Source: Timonella senegalensis JC301 (GTDB lineage: Bacteria; Actinomycetota; Actinomycetes; Actinomycetales; Cellulomonadaceae). Taken from it: a stretch of 64,000 nt of DNA. Below, one piece after another: positions 26,329 through 34,143 of this stretch. Below the pieces are notes generated by a model. That model worked only from the letters and a program-made list of their open reading frames with translations, had not been told where the DNA came from and did no database searches. The DNA is taken from positions 103,104 to 167,103 of the forward strand of contig NZ_HE978643.1 of NCBI RefSeq assembly GCF_000312125.1. The letters run 5' to 3'. Made by a program: the position numbers and the translations under genes. Numbering within the stretch: position 1 is the first letter of the stretch; each line of letters begins with the position of its first letter.

Positions 26329-27263
26329 GCCCTGTCAGGGTCGCGTACCTTGGCCCGGAGGGCACGTTTACACACCAAGCGGCGCTAGCGATGGCGCCTC
26401 AGGGTGCGCAACTCGTGCCGCTTCCTGTGGTTACGGACGTGTACGCGCAGGTCGAGTCGGGCTCTGCCCAGTTCGGCATTGTGGCGATTGAGAGCACTGT
26501 GGAAGGCTATGTTGTGCCCTCCCTCGATGCGTTGGTTGCGGCCCGCAACGTGGTTGCGGTGGACGAGACTTTTGTGGCGGTATCCTTTGACGCCTTCGTG
26601 CGCGCAGGCTCAGAAAATACTGCAAAGACCGAGGTTATGGCGCATCCGGTGGGTCTCGCCCAGTGCCAGGAGTTCATCTCGGCCAATGGCCTTGAACCGA
26701 CCCCCGCGTCCTCTAACGCGGCGGCCTGCAGGGACGTCCAAGACCACCAGATCGCACTCGGTCCTGCGCTGTGTGGAGAGCTCTACGGGCTCGCCCTCCA
26801 CGCAAAGGACGTCTCCGACTTTGCAGGTGCGCGCACCCGCTTTCTGCTGATTACTGACCGAGGTCAAGCCCGTGCGAGTTTTGACGAGTTGCGTTCGGGG
26901 TCGGCGCCGCTGATGCGTTCGATGCTTGCGGTCACGCCACGCGCGACTGGACCTGGTGTACTCGCGCGCATTAGCGGCGCGTTGGGGGAGCGCGGAGTCA
27001 ACATGTCCTCGCTGATCACCCGGCCGCTCAAGGCGCTCGAGGGAAAGTACACGTTCATCGTGACGCTGGATGGCGCGCCGTGGGAGGAAGACCTGCACGA
27101 CGTCATCGAGGGTCTGCTCGCTGCAGGAGATGCGGTCAAGACCCTGGGTGTGTTCCCGGCGCGCGGCGAGATTGATGATTCGATCGACGAGCCGCGAATC
27201 GCCCCGTTGAGTGCCGACTCGCAGTCCAGCACGGAACAGGCTCGTGAGGCACTGCTGTGGTAA
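26325..27263 (+). CDS. pheA: Prephenate dehydratase
   Basis: A 312-residue monofunctional enzyme converting prephenate to phenylpyruvate, the step to phenylalanine. It begins VRVAYLGPEGTFTHQAAL, has IVAIESTVEGYV, SSNAAACRDV and the catalytic TRF triad in GARTRFLLI (about 171-173), then a C-terminal ACT domain (PGVLARISGALGERGVNMSS). The usual ESRP motif reads LITRP here, which may alter Phe feedback. There is no chorismate mutase domain. It overlaps tyrA by seven bases and the ACT protein upstream by four, forming a three-gene aromatic operon. Confidence 0.92.
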   Translation: MSPVRVAYLGPEGTFTHQAALAMAPQGAQLVPLPVVTDVYAQVESGSAQFGIVAIESTVEGYVVPSLDALVAARNVVAVDETFVAVSFDAFVRAGSENTAKTEVMAHPVGLAQCQEFISANGLEPTPASSNAAACRDVQDHQIALGPALCGELYGLALHAKDVSDFAGARTRFLLITDRGQARASFDELRSGSAPLMRSMLAVTPRATGPGVLARISGALGERGVNMSSLITRPLKALEGKYTFIVTLDGAPWEEDLHDVIEGLLAAGDAVKTLGVFPARGEIDDSIDEPRIAPLSADSQSSTEQAREALLW

Positions 27264-28312
27264 CCCCTCACGCGGTGCAGCCCGCAAGTGACGACCTCGC
27301 CAGAATTGCCGCAGGCCCGCGCACCCTGGGCATCGTGGGCCTCGGACTCATCGGCGGCTCCGTCGCCCTTGCGGCTGTTGAGGCAGGTTTGGAGGTCCGC
27401 GCATGGGACCCCGACTCGCAGACCCGTCACAGTGCGTCGGACCGGGGAATCGAGCCCCGCACCTCCCTTGCCGACCTCGTGTCCAGCGCACCGGACGTGT
27501 TGCTCGTGGCTGTGCCACTGCGGCACATGGCGCAGACCATGACCCACATTGCTGAGCGCATCAACCCCCACACCACGGTCACAGACGTGGGGAGCGTGAA
27601 ATCTCGTGTCCGAGAGGCTGTTCGCGCTGCTGGCCTTGACGAGCAATACGTCGGCGCTCATCCGATGGCTGGTACTGAGCGTTCGGGATTTGCTGCTGCA
27701 TCGTCGAGAATATTGGTCGGGGCCACATGGGCCGTCACGCTGAGCGGGTCCACGGACCCGCTGCGTGCGGCGAACGTGACCGCACTGATCACCGGCGCGT
27801 TGGGTGGCGAGGTGATCATGCTGAATGACTCGGACCACGACCGCGCTGCCGCCATGATCAGCCACCTACCGCACGTGTATGCACACTCGCTCACAGCGCA
27901 CGTCGCCCAGAGCCCAATCGGTCAGATTGCGAGGACGCTTGCGGCTGGCAGTTTCCGGGATGGCACGCGCGTCGCGCGCGGCGATGCCGCGCGCAACGCC
28001 GCTATGATTCTGGACAACCGCTCGGCGCTGCTCCAGATTCTCGACGATTCACTCGCTCAACTGGGCACGTTGCGTCAGTCTTTGGCGGAGCAGGATGAGG
28101 CCGCCGTGCACGCATACTTTGCGGCGGGAACGGCGCACGGGGTACGCCCCACTGGTGGAGCTGCCCATATGGTTTCGCACGCTGACCCGGCGTGGAGGGA
28201 TCAGCTTCTGGACCTCGGGCGCTCGGGAGAACTGGTGCGAGGAGTGCGGGTTAATCCTCTTCGGGGTTGTATTGAGTACGAGGCCTGCGGCGTGGAGGCG
28301 GCGGAGGGATGA
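27257..28312 (+). CDS. tyrA: Prephenate/arogenate dehydrogenase
   Basis: A 351-residue NAD(P)-dependent enzyme leading to tyrosine. It has the dinucleotide-binding loop GIVGLGLIGGSVAL, the segment VTDVGSVKSRVREA and the family block VGAHPMAGTERSGFAAA. Starts at GTG 27257 inside the pheA end. Prephenate versus arogenate use cannot be decided. The repeated motif GATTCTCGACGATT lies at 28036-28049 (encoding ILDDS). Its last 62 bases overlap a gene on the other strand. Confidence 0.92.
   Translation: MVTPHAVQPASDDLARIAAGPRTLGIVGLGLIGGSVALAAVEAGLEVRAWDPDSQTRHSASDRGIEPRTSLADLVSSAPDVLLVAVPLRHMAQTMTHIAERINPHTTVTDVGSVKSRVREAVRAAGLDEQYVGAHPMAGTERSGFAAASSRILVGATWAVTLSGSTDPLRAANVTALITGALGGEVIMLNDSDHDRAAAMISHLPHVYAHSLTAHVAQSPIGQIARTLAAGSFRDGTRVARGDAARNAAMILDNRSALLQILDDSLAQLGTLRQSLAEQDEAAVHAYFAAGTAHGVRPTGGAAHMVSHADPAWRDQLLDLGRSGELVRGVRVNPLRGCIEYEACGVEAAEG
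28036..28049 (+). repeat. Copy of the GATTYYCGACGATY motif inside tyrA
   Basis: GATTCTCGACGATT, the same outer sequence as the left arm of the hairpin at 5415 except for the last base. Confidence 0.65.
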
Positions 28313-28538
28313 GCTTCCCGATCGCTATTCGGGAGGTCTCAATCGTGTTGATTCCCGCCCGGGTGTCGAGTGTGATTGTTCCCTCACCCATCTCCACAAT
28401 CGTGCCTAAGACATCCGAATAAAGGTGAGTATCCCCGGGATCTAGCGTCACCCGCACCATAACTCGCTGTCCCGGTGACCACTGCTGCCACGGCTCACTG
28501 ATGCTCGCCCCGGCGGATTTGGGTTTAGTGTTGGACAT
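28251..28538 (-). CDS. Small SH3-like protein, related to the N-terminal domain of Rv0428c-type acetyltransferases
   Basis: A 95-residue protein. The segment PGQRVMVRVTLDPGDTHLYS with DVLGTIVEMGEGTITLDT and the proline-rich KLIPPPPPRRRP match a small beta-barrel domain that, as I recall, precedes GNAT domains in actinobacterial proteins of the Rv0428c type; here it stands alone, with no acetyltransferase part. ATG 28538 is chosen; a GTG at 28553 would add five residues. Its 3' end runs 62 bases into tyrA on the opposite strand, so the two transcripts overlap tail to tail. Function unknown. Confidence 0.65.
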   Translation of the reverse strand: MSNTKPKSAGASISEPWQQWSPGQRVMVRVTLDPGDTHLYSDVLGTIVEMGEGTITLDTRAGINTIETSRIAIGKLIPPPPPRRRPRTQYNPEED

Positions 28539-28650
28539 AGATCCATTTAACACTGAACCGCACTCTGGAATCTCTTTTCGCGCTTGCGGCGGCGGTGGGC
28601 AATAATGGATTGGCCAGTAGTGATGGCTGACAGTTGGAAAGGAACTGCAA

Positions 28651-28968
28651 GTGACCTATGTGATCGCCAAGCCGTGCGTCGATGTTAAGGACAAGGCGTG
28701 CATCGAGGAATGCCCCGTTGACTGCATCTACGAGGGCAAACGATCGCTGTATATCCACCCTGATGAGTGTGTGGACTGTGGCGCTTGCGAGCCCGTATGC
28801 CCTGTTGAGGCCATCTACTATGAGGACGACGTCCCCGAAGAGTGGTCGGAGTACTACCGCGCAAACGTTGAGTTCTTCGACGACCTCGGTTCCCCAGGCG
28901 GAGCAGCCAAGATGGGAATGATCGAGAAGGACCACGAAATCATCGAGGCACTTCCTCCCCAGGCGTGA
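28651..28968 (+). CDS. fdxA: 7Fe ferredoxin FdxA
   Basis: A 105-residue ferredoxin of the actinobacterial seven-iron type. Cysteines 9, 17, 21 and 25 and 40, 43, 46 and 50 give the arrangement for one 3Fe-4S and one 4Fe-4S cluster (CIEECPVDCIYEG and CVDCGACEPVCPVEA). It transfers electrons in the cytoplasm; partners may include cytochromes P450 or ferredoxin reductase, none of which is nearby. Starts at GTG 28651 with GGAAAGGAA upstream. It ends three bases before dapC, a gene order conserved in actinobacteria. Confidence 0.95.
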   Translation: MTYVIAKPCVDVKDKACIEECPVDCIYEGKRSLYIHPDECVDCGACEPVCPVEAIYYEDDVPEEWSEYYRANVEFFDDLGSPGGAAKMGMIEKDHEIIEALPPQA

Positions 28969-28971
28969 CCC

Positions 28972-30156
28972 ATGGGGTTCGCTGACATCACGGACATAGC
29001 GTTTCCGTGGGATCTCTTGGTGCCATTTGGCGACTTGGCGCGCTCTCACGCCGGCGGGATCGTGGATCTCTCTGTGGGCACTCCGGTGGATCCAACTCCC
29101 CAAGTTCTACAGAACGCGTTGGCGCAGTCCGCTGACTCACACGGCTACCCGCAGACCTATGGCACGCCTCAGTTGCGTGACGCTGTGTCGGGTTGGTTCG
29201 CCCGTCGGCGCAACGTGGCCAACCTCGATCCACGGGACGTGCTGCCGACCGTAGGTTCCAAGGAACTGGTTGCACTGCTTCCCGCCATGCTCTCGCTCGG
29301 CGCGGGAGATATCGTGGTGCACCCCGAGATCGCATACCCCACCTACGACGTGGGTGCGCGACTGGCGGGCGCGACGCCTCTTCCAGCCGATGACGTGGAG
29401 GCGTGGCGCGGCAATGAGCGTGTGAAGCTTGTCTGGGTAAACTCCCCGGGCAACCCACACGGCCGCGTGCTGGGCGTATCCGAACTCAAGGCAATCGTGG
29501 AAGCGGCACGAGAAATCGGCGCGCTCGTTGTTTCCGACGAGTGCTACGCCGAGTTGCCATGGACTGAGCCGTTCGCGAGCGAGGGCGTGCCCTCGGTGCT
29601 CGACCCGCGAGTGTGTGGGGACAACTACACTGGCGTTCTGGTGACCTACTCCCTGTCTAAGCAGTCGAACCTTGCCGGATATCGAGCCGCGTTCGTGGCC
29701 GGAGACTCAGCCACAATCCAAGGAATCCTTGCCCTGCGCAAGCACCTCGGGATGATTGTTCCAGGACCGGTCCAAGACGTCATGGCAGTGGGGCTCTCGG
29801 ATGATTCACACGTTAGCGTGCAGCGGGAAATCTACCGCGCGCGTAGGAGCGTGATGCTGAGGGCCATCGAATCCGCGGGCCTTACAGTCACGTCTTCCGA
29901 AGCAGGCCTCTACCTGTGGGTGCGGGGCAATGAGGCGTTCGTTAGCGCAGTGTCAGCTCCAACCCGCGCCCTAGTAGAGCGCGCGCAGCGAGAGATGCCG
30001 GGTGCATGCTGGCTGACCGTTGGCTACCTCGCGGAGCGAGGCATCCTCGTGGCACCCGGTGCGTTTTACGGCGCTGGTGGCGCCGAGTACGTCCGTGTGG
30101 CATTGACCGCGAGCGACGAACGGATCGCTGTCGCCTCCGAGCGCCTCTCTTCCTGA
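28972..30156 (+). CDS. dapC: Succinyldiaminopimelate transaminase
   Basis: A 394-residue class I/II PLP-dependent aminotransferase. Landmarks are LSVGTPVDPTPQ near the start, NSPGNPHGRVLGVSEL, VSDECYAELPW and the PLP lysine in TYSLSKQSNLAGYRAAF (about residue 230). The fdxA-dapC order identifies it as the actinobacterial DapC of lysine/diaminopimelate synthesis by the succinylase route, consistent with dapD and dapE nearby. Acts on N-succinyl-2-amino-6-oxopimelate with glutamate. Cytoplasmic. Translationally close to fdxA. Confidence 0.9.
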   Translation: MGFADITDIAFPWDLLVPFGDLARSHAGGIVDLSVGTPVDPTPQVLQNALAQSADSHGYPQTYGTPQLRDAVSGWFARRRNVANLDPRDVLPTVGSKELVALLPAMLSLGAGDIVVHPEIAYPTYDVGARLAGATPLPADDVEAWRGNERVKLVWVNSPGNPHGRVLGVSELKAIVEAAREIGALVVSDECYAELPWTEPFASEGVPSVLDPRVCGDNYTGVLVTYSLSKQSNLAGYRAAFVAGDSATIQGILALRKHLGMIVPGPVQDVMAVGLSDDSHVSVQREIYRARRSVMLRAIESAGLTVTSSEAGLYLWVRGNEAFVSAVSAPTRALVERAQREMPGACWLTVGYLAERGILVAPGAFYGAGGAEYVRVALTASDERIAVASERLSS

Positions 30157-30186
30157 CCGGAAACTCATAGCCGAACGCCCCGCTTG

Positions 30187-30202
30187 TGTGACATCTCTCA
30201 CA
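30187..30202. promoter_or_regulatory. Perfect Crp/GlxR-type site upstream of gltA
   Basis: TGTGACATCTCTCACA: TGTGA-N6-TCACA, the exact consensus of Crp/GlxR-family activators. It lies 183 bases before the gltA start and just after dapC. GlxR is known to control gltA in Corynebacterium; a regulator of that family is inferred here. Confidence 0.65.
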
Positions 30203-30384
30203 CCCAAAAAGCGGTCAATTACCGGTCACTATTTCCCCTAACGGGCGCACTCGGTTACCGTTACTTGACGCACTATGTACGAGGGGGCCGATCACCCGAC
30301 GACGACCGGTCTAGTTTTTCGTCACACCAGTGAAAGATCCGCGTTTGCGCACAACGACGGCGTGAGAGCGCAAGGAAGGAAGAC

Positions 30385-31683
30385 ATGTCTGAGAACCCGC
30401 ACAACAAGGTGACTCTTACGGTCAATGAGGCCTCGCAAGAGCTTCCGGTAACTACCGCATCCATTGGCAACGATGGCTTTGGAGTCTCATCGTTGCTTGC
30501 AACGACCGGTATGGTCACCCTTGACCCGGGCTTTACCAACACTGCTTCGTGCGAATCGCAGATCACCTACATCGATGGCGATGCAGGCATCCTGCGATAC
30601 CGCGGCTACCCAATTGACCAGTTGGCTGAGCAGTCTACGTTCCTCGAGGTTGCCTACCTCCTGATTCACGGTGAGCTCCCGAACGCTACCGAGCTTGACG
30701 CATTCGAGTCGCGGGTAAACCGGCACACACTCGTACCTGAGGGCTTCCGCACCTTCATGGGTACCTTCCCTGCGAAGGCGCACCCAATGGCGGTCATGGC
30801 GTCCGCAATCAACGCGCTGCCAACCTTCTATCCAGAGTCCGTGAACCCGTTCGAGGACGACACTGTCGAGCTGGCCACTGTTCTCCTGCTCGCCAAGTCC
30901 CGCACGATCACGTCCTACCTGCACCGACGCCGCGCAGGCGAGCCGCTGCTCTACCCGGACTACTCGCGCGGATACGTCGAAGACTTCCTGCGCATGACGT
31001 TCTCGGAGCCGTACCACTCGTACGAGGTAGACCCCAAGGTGGTCAAGGCCCTCGACACTCTGCTCATCCTGCACGCAGACCACGAGCAGAACTGCTCCAC
31101 CTCCACCGTGCGTGTAGTGGGCTCGAGCCACGCCAACCTGTATGCGTCGGTTTCCGCGGGAGTCAACGCACTGTCGGGCCCACTCCACGGTGGCGCAAAC
31201 GAGTCCGTCCTCAAGATGCTCTCGACCATCCAGGCTGACGGGGGAGACCCCAAGAAGTTCATGGAAAAGGTCAAGAACAAGGAGGACGGCGTCCGCCTGA
31301 TGGGCTTCGGACACCGCGTGTACAAGAACTACGACCCGCGTGCCGCCATTGTGAAGCGCTCCGCAGACGATGTACTTTCCTCGCTCGGTAAGCGCGACCA
31401 GCTCCTCGACATCGCATTGGAACTCGAGGAGATCGCACTGAACGACGAGTACTTTATTTCCCGTAAGCTCTACCCCAACGTGGACTTCTACACGGGTCTG
31501 ATCTACAAGGCGATGGGCTTCGACCCAGAGATGTTCACCCCGCTGTTCGCACTCGGGCGCATGCCGGGCTGGATCGCTCAGTGGCGCGAAATGATGAAGG
31601 ACCCGAAGACCAAGATCGGCCGTCCACGTCAGGTCTACACGGGCGTAGCAGAGCGCGACTTTGTGGCAGTAGAAAACCGCTGA
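30385..31683 (+). CDS. gltA: Citrate synthase
   Basis: A 432-residue type II (hexameric-type) citrate synthase. Catalytic residues appear in LHADHEQNCSTSTVRVVGSS, GPLHGGANESVLKML and the histidine-arginine of GFGHRVYKNYDPRA. It condenses oxaloacetate and acetyl-CoA. GGAAGGAAG precedes the ATG at 30385. A Crp/GlxR-type palindrome lies in the 228-base upstream region, and a strong hairpin ends the gene. Single transcription unit. Confidence 0.96.
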   Translation: MSENPHNKVTLTVNEASQELPVTTASIGNDGFGVSSLLATTGMVTLDPGFTNTASCESQITYIDGDAGILRYRGYPIDQLAEQSTFLEVAYLLIHGELPNATELDAFESRVNRHTLVPEGFRTFMGTFPAKAHPMAVMASAINALPTFYPESVNPFEDDTVELATVLLLAKSRTITSYLHRRRAGEPLLYPDYSRGYVEDFLRMTFSEPYHSYEVDPKVVKALDTLLILHADHEQNCSTSTVRVVGSSHANLYASVSAGVNALSGPLHGGANESVLKMLSTIQADGGDPKKFMEKVKNKEDGVRLMGFGHRVYKNYDPRAAIVKRSADDVLSSLGKRDQLLDIALELEEIALNDEYFISRKLYPNVDFYTGLIYKAMGFDPEMFTPLFALGRMPGWIAQWREMMKDPKTKIGRPRQVYTGVAERDFVAVENR

Positions 31684-31745
31684 TGGTGCAGGCGTAGGAT
31701 CCGGTCGGCCGCGCTGAGCAGACGTTTCCCGCCACGTTGTCAAAG

Positions 31746-31791
31746 GAAGGGCCACGGAGCAGGTTCACACGAACCTGCTCCGCGGCCCTTC
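31746..31791. terminator. Hairpin terminator between gltA and the convergent lysozyme-fold gene
   Basis: A 21-bp stem with one A-C mismatch (31746-31766 with 31771-31791) and loop ACAC, lying between the two stop codons. Confidence 0.75.
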
Positions 31792-31869
31792 GGCGTTTCG
31801 CTACCGCGGAGGCGCCCACTCGGCGCGTTCGTCCTGACGCAACGCGTTCTCAACGACAGCCTCACCGGG

Positions 31870-32886
31870 CTAGGAGGAAGCTGAGGGCTCCAGGATGTTG
31901 AGGTAGAGGCGAACACTCTTTGCGCTGGAAGGTGCGGTGCCCACCTGGTCAGGTGAATCGTCGGTAATTGCGGACCAAGCAGAAACGGCATTAGAGCCGG
32001 CCGCCAGGCCGGCTGCCCGAGACCACTGCGAGTTGTGAGTCAGAACGGCCTCCACCTGGGTTTCGTGGGCAGTCATGACTGCCCATTGCGCGAACCCGTC
32101 CGCGCCGCGGGCGGCATTGAGAATCCCTGCGGTGCTGACCTCCACGTACCCGCCCTTGGGGTGGGTCGTAATCTTCAGACCCGGAAAGTCCGTGTGGACG
32201 CGCGCGGCCACCGCGTCGAGCGCGATCTCGGATGCCGAACCAGCAGCAAAGGGAAGAGCAGGTTCAAGTTCGCAGCTCACGGTTCGCGAGGAATAGCCGC
32301 TCAGCGCGGAAGCCCACAGTCGAGAGGCGCTCTCGTGCTGGGCATAAGCGCGGGGGAAGGCAGAGCGCTGGACGGTTTGGGCGGCCACGGTGACCTCCAT
32401 GTCCTGGTATCCATCGACCCGCACGAGCGCGTCATAGAACTTGCCCGACGAGTAATACGGGTCCATGATCTGCTCGACCGTACCCCACCCCTGCGACGGG
32501 CGCTGCTGAAACAGCCCAACCGAATCGCGATCACCGTAGTCGATATTGACGGTGCGGGACTCCTGCGCGGCAGTGGCTAGCGCGATCGTAACCGCACGGG
32601 CAGGGAGCCCACGCGAAATAGCCATGGCAGAGATGAGCGCCGCGTTGTTCGCCTGAGTCGGCGAGTACTTGTGCGTCAAGTCCGAACCCTGCACCCAGCA
32701 GGCGGGGTTGATCGTGCGCTCACTCAAGACCCGGGAGTCGAGGAACCGCACGACCCCGAACACACCGGCGGCGAAAAGCGCCACAATTGCGAGCGTCGCA
32801 AGCAGAGTCGCCCACACGCCCGAGGATCGCGACTGCGAGCGTGAACGAGAACGATTGCGGGGAGTGGAGCGAGTCGGAGGGGCCAC
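31870..32886 (-). CDS. Membrane-anchored lysozyme-fold protein of the actinobacterial envelope
   Basis: A 338-residue protein with an Arg/Ser-rich cytoplasmic start (RSRSRSQSRSSG), one membrane helix (LLATLAIVALFAAGVFGVV) and an exported domain. The segments ATAAQESRTVNIDYGDRDSV, GLFQQRPSQGWGTVEQIMDP and AAQTVQRSAFPRAYAQHE match a widespread actinobacterial domain with a transglycosylase-like pattern: a glutamate in AAQES and the GLFQQRPSQGWG block. Muralytic activity is plausible but unproven. Often annotated with unrelated names such as heavy-metal transporter. One motif copy lies near its C-terminus. Confidence 0.72.
   Translation of the reverse strand: MAPPTRSTPRNRSRSRSQSRSSGVWATLLATLAIVALFAAGVFGVVRFLDSRVLSERTINPACWVQGSDLTHKYSPTQANNAALISAMAISRGLPARAVTIALATAAQESRTVNIDYGDRDSVGLFQQRPSQGWGTVEQIMDPYYSSGKFYDALVRVDGYQDMEVTVAAQTVQRSAFPRAYAQHESASRLWASALSGYSSRTVSCELEPALPFAAGSASEIALDAVAARVHTDFPGLKITTHPKGGYVEVSTAGILNAARGADGFAQWAVMTAHETQVEAVLTHNSQWSRAAGLAAGSNAVSAWSAITDDSPDQVGTAPSSAKSVRLYLNILEPSASS
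31956..31969 (-). repeat. Variant copy of the repeated motif in the lysozyme-fold gene
   Basis: On the minus strand AATTACCGACGATT, matching the ATTNNCGACGAT core; it encodes ITDDS. Confidence 0.5.
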
Positions 32887-32898
32887 ACGTTCATGGAA

Positions 32899-32938
32899 GC
32901 ACGGCGCCCGCCGCGATTCAACGAGGCGGGCGCCGTGC
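32899..32938 (-). terminator. Terminator of dapD
   Basis: Perfect 14-bp stem (32899-32912 with 32925-32938), 36 bases after the dapD stop on the minus strand and overlapping the space before the lysozyme-fold gene. Confidence 0.75.
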
Positions 32939-32973
32939 AGACGTGGAGGTTTCGGGGAAAAGTAGGGCTGACG

Positions 32974-33930
32974 TTAATTGGCGTGCAGAGCAGAGTTCAG
33001 CGTCACTCCGGTGCCCGCGCGCGTGACTGCCTCTACAGCACCCGTTTGGGAGTTGCGGCGGAACAGAATGTTGTCCTTGCCGGACAGGTCGCGCGCCTTG
33101 AGGACCACGGGGGAGCCGTCTTCGGTGAGCTGCCCGACCAGAACGACCTTGGTGCCACCCGTTACGTACAGCCCAGCCTCGACGATGCAATCGCTTCCCA
33201 GTGAGATGCCCACTCCCGAGTTCGCGCCCAGCAGTGTGCGCTCGCCGATCGACACAACCTCCCTGCCGCCGCCCGAGAGAGTTCCCATGATGGAGGCGCC
33301 ACCGCCCACGTCAGACCCGTCGCCAACCGTGACTCCCGAGGAGATTCGGCCCTCGACCATGGACGTGCCTAGCGTCCCCGCGTTGAAGTTGCAGAAGCCC
33401 TCATGCATGATCGTGGTCCCAGGCGCGAGGTAGGCGCCGAGGCGGACCCTGTCTGCGTCTGCGATGCGCACGCCATCAGGAACCACGTAGTCCACCATTC
33501 GAGGGAACTTGTCCACCCCATACACGGTGACGGGGCCACGGGAGCGAAGGCTAGCGCGCACCAGTTCAAACCCCTCGGGGGAACACGGTCCAAAGTTGGT
33601 CCAGACCACGTTGGTAAGCACGCCAAACACGCCGTCGAGGTTCAGTCCGTGGGGACGCACGAGCCGGTGCGAGAGAAGGTGAAGTCGGAGGTAGGCATCA
33701 GCTGCATCGGCGGGCGGAGCGTCCAGGTCAATGCGGGTGCGGACCACGGACGCAGTTACTCCGCGGTCATTATCCCTGCCCTCAAGGGCGAGCAAGGTAG
33801 CCGGTGCCTCTGCCTCCGCAGGGACGTCGTCGAGCAGAGGCGTTGGGTACCATACGTCGAGTACGAGGCCCGAATTGGTAGACGTTGCGAGGCCGAAGCC
33901 CCATGCCAGACGGTTGGATGATGCGGTCAT
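32974..33930 (-). CDS. dapD: Tetrahydrodipicolinate N-succinyltransferase
   Basis: A 318-residue enzyme of the actinobacterial DapD type. The N-terminal half has [20 protein letters not shown], and the C-terminal half is a left-handed beta-helix of hexapeptide repeats ([40 protein letters not shown]). It transfers succinyl from succinyl-CoA to tetrahydrodipicolinate in lysine and diaminopimelate synthesis. It is divergent from dapE across 213 bases, so their promoters share that space. Works with dapC and dapE of this window. Confidence 0.93.
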   Translation of the reverse strand: MTASSNRLAWGFGLATSTNSGLVLDVWYPTPLLDDVPAEAEAPATLLALEGRDNDRGVTASVVRTRIDLDAPPADAADAYLRLHLLSHRLVRPHGLNLDGVFGVLTNVVWTNFGPCSPEGFELVRASLRSRGPVTVYGVDKFPRMVDYVVPDGVRIADADRVRLGAYLAPGTTIMHEGFCNFNAGTLGTSMVEGRISSGVTVGDGSDVGGGASIMGTLSGGGREVVSIGERTLLGANSGVGISLGSDCIVEAGLYVTGGTKVVLVGQLTEDGSPVVLKARDLSGKDNILFRRNSQTGAVEAVTRAGTGVTLNSALHAN

Positions 33931-34131
33931 GGATCAACACTATTCGCACCGGTGCCACCAGAAAAACAGTTCGGGAAAAGTCATTGTGTGATCTGCGCGC
34001 GATTACTGGGTGGTAACCCAATCGGCCGCTTGGTGCCTGTTTGGCGTGTGGTTGAAGCCCTCTCGGCGGACACTGGATGCGAACACTGGACACCCGCCGG
34101 ACGCGCACCCGAACACTGGCAGGCAGCAGAG

Positions 34132-34137
34132 TATATT
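34132..34137 (+). promoter_or_regulatory. -10-like element of a probable leaderless dapE transcript
   Basis: TATATT ends six bases before the dapE ATG at 34144, so transcription would start at or next to the start codon. No ribosome-binding site is seen. Leaderless genes are common in actinobacteria. Confidence 0.4.
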
Positions 34138-34143
34138 TGCACC

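Noticed and set aside
30487..31755. Long minus-strand open frame opposite gltA
   Set aside because: Runs through a terminator and has no recognisable protein features.
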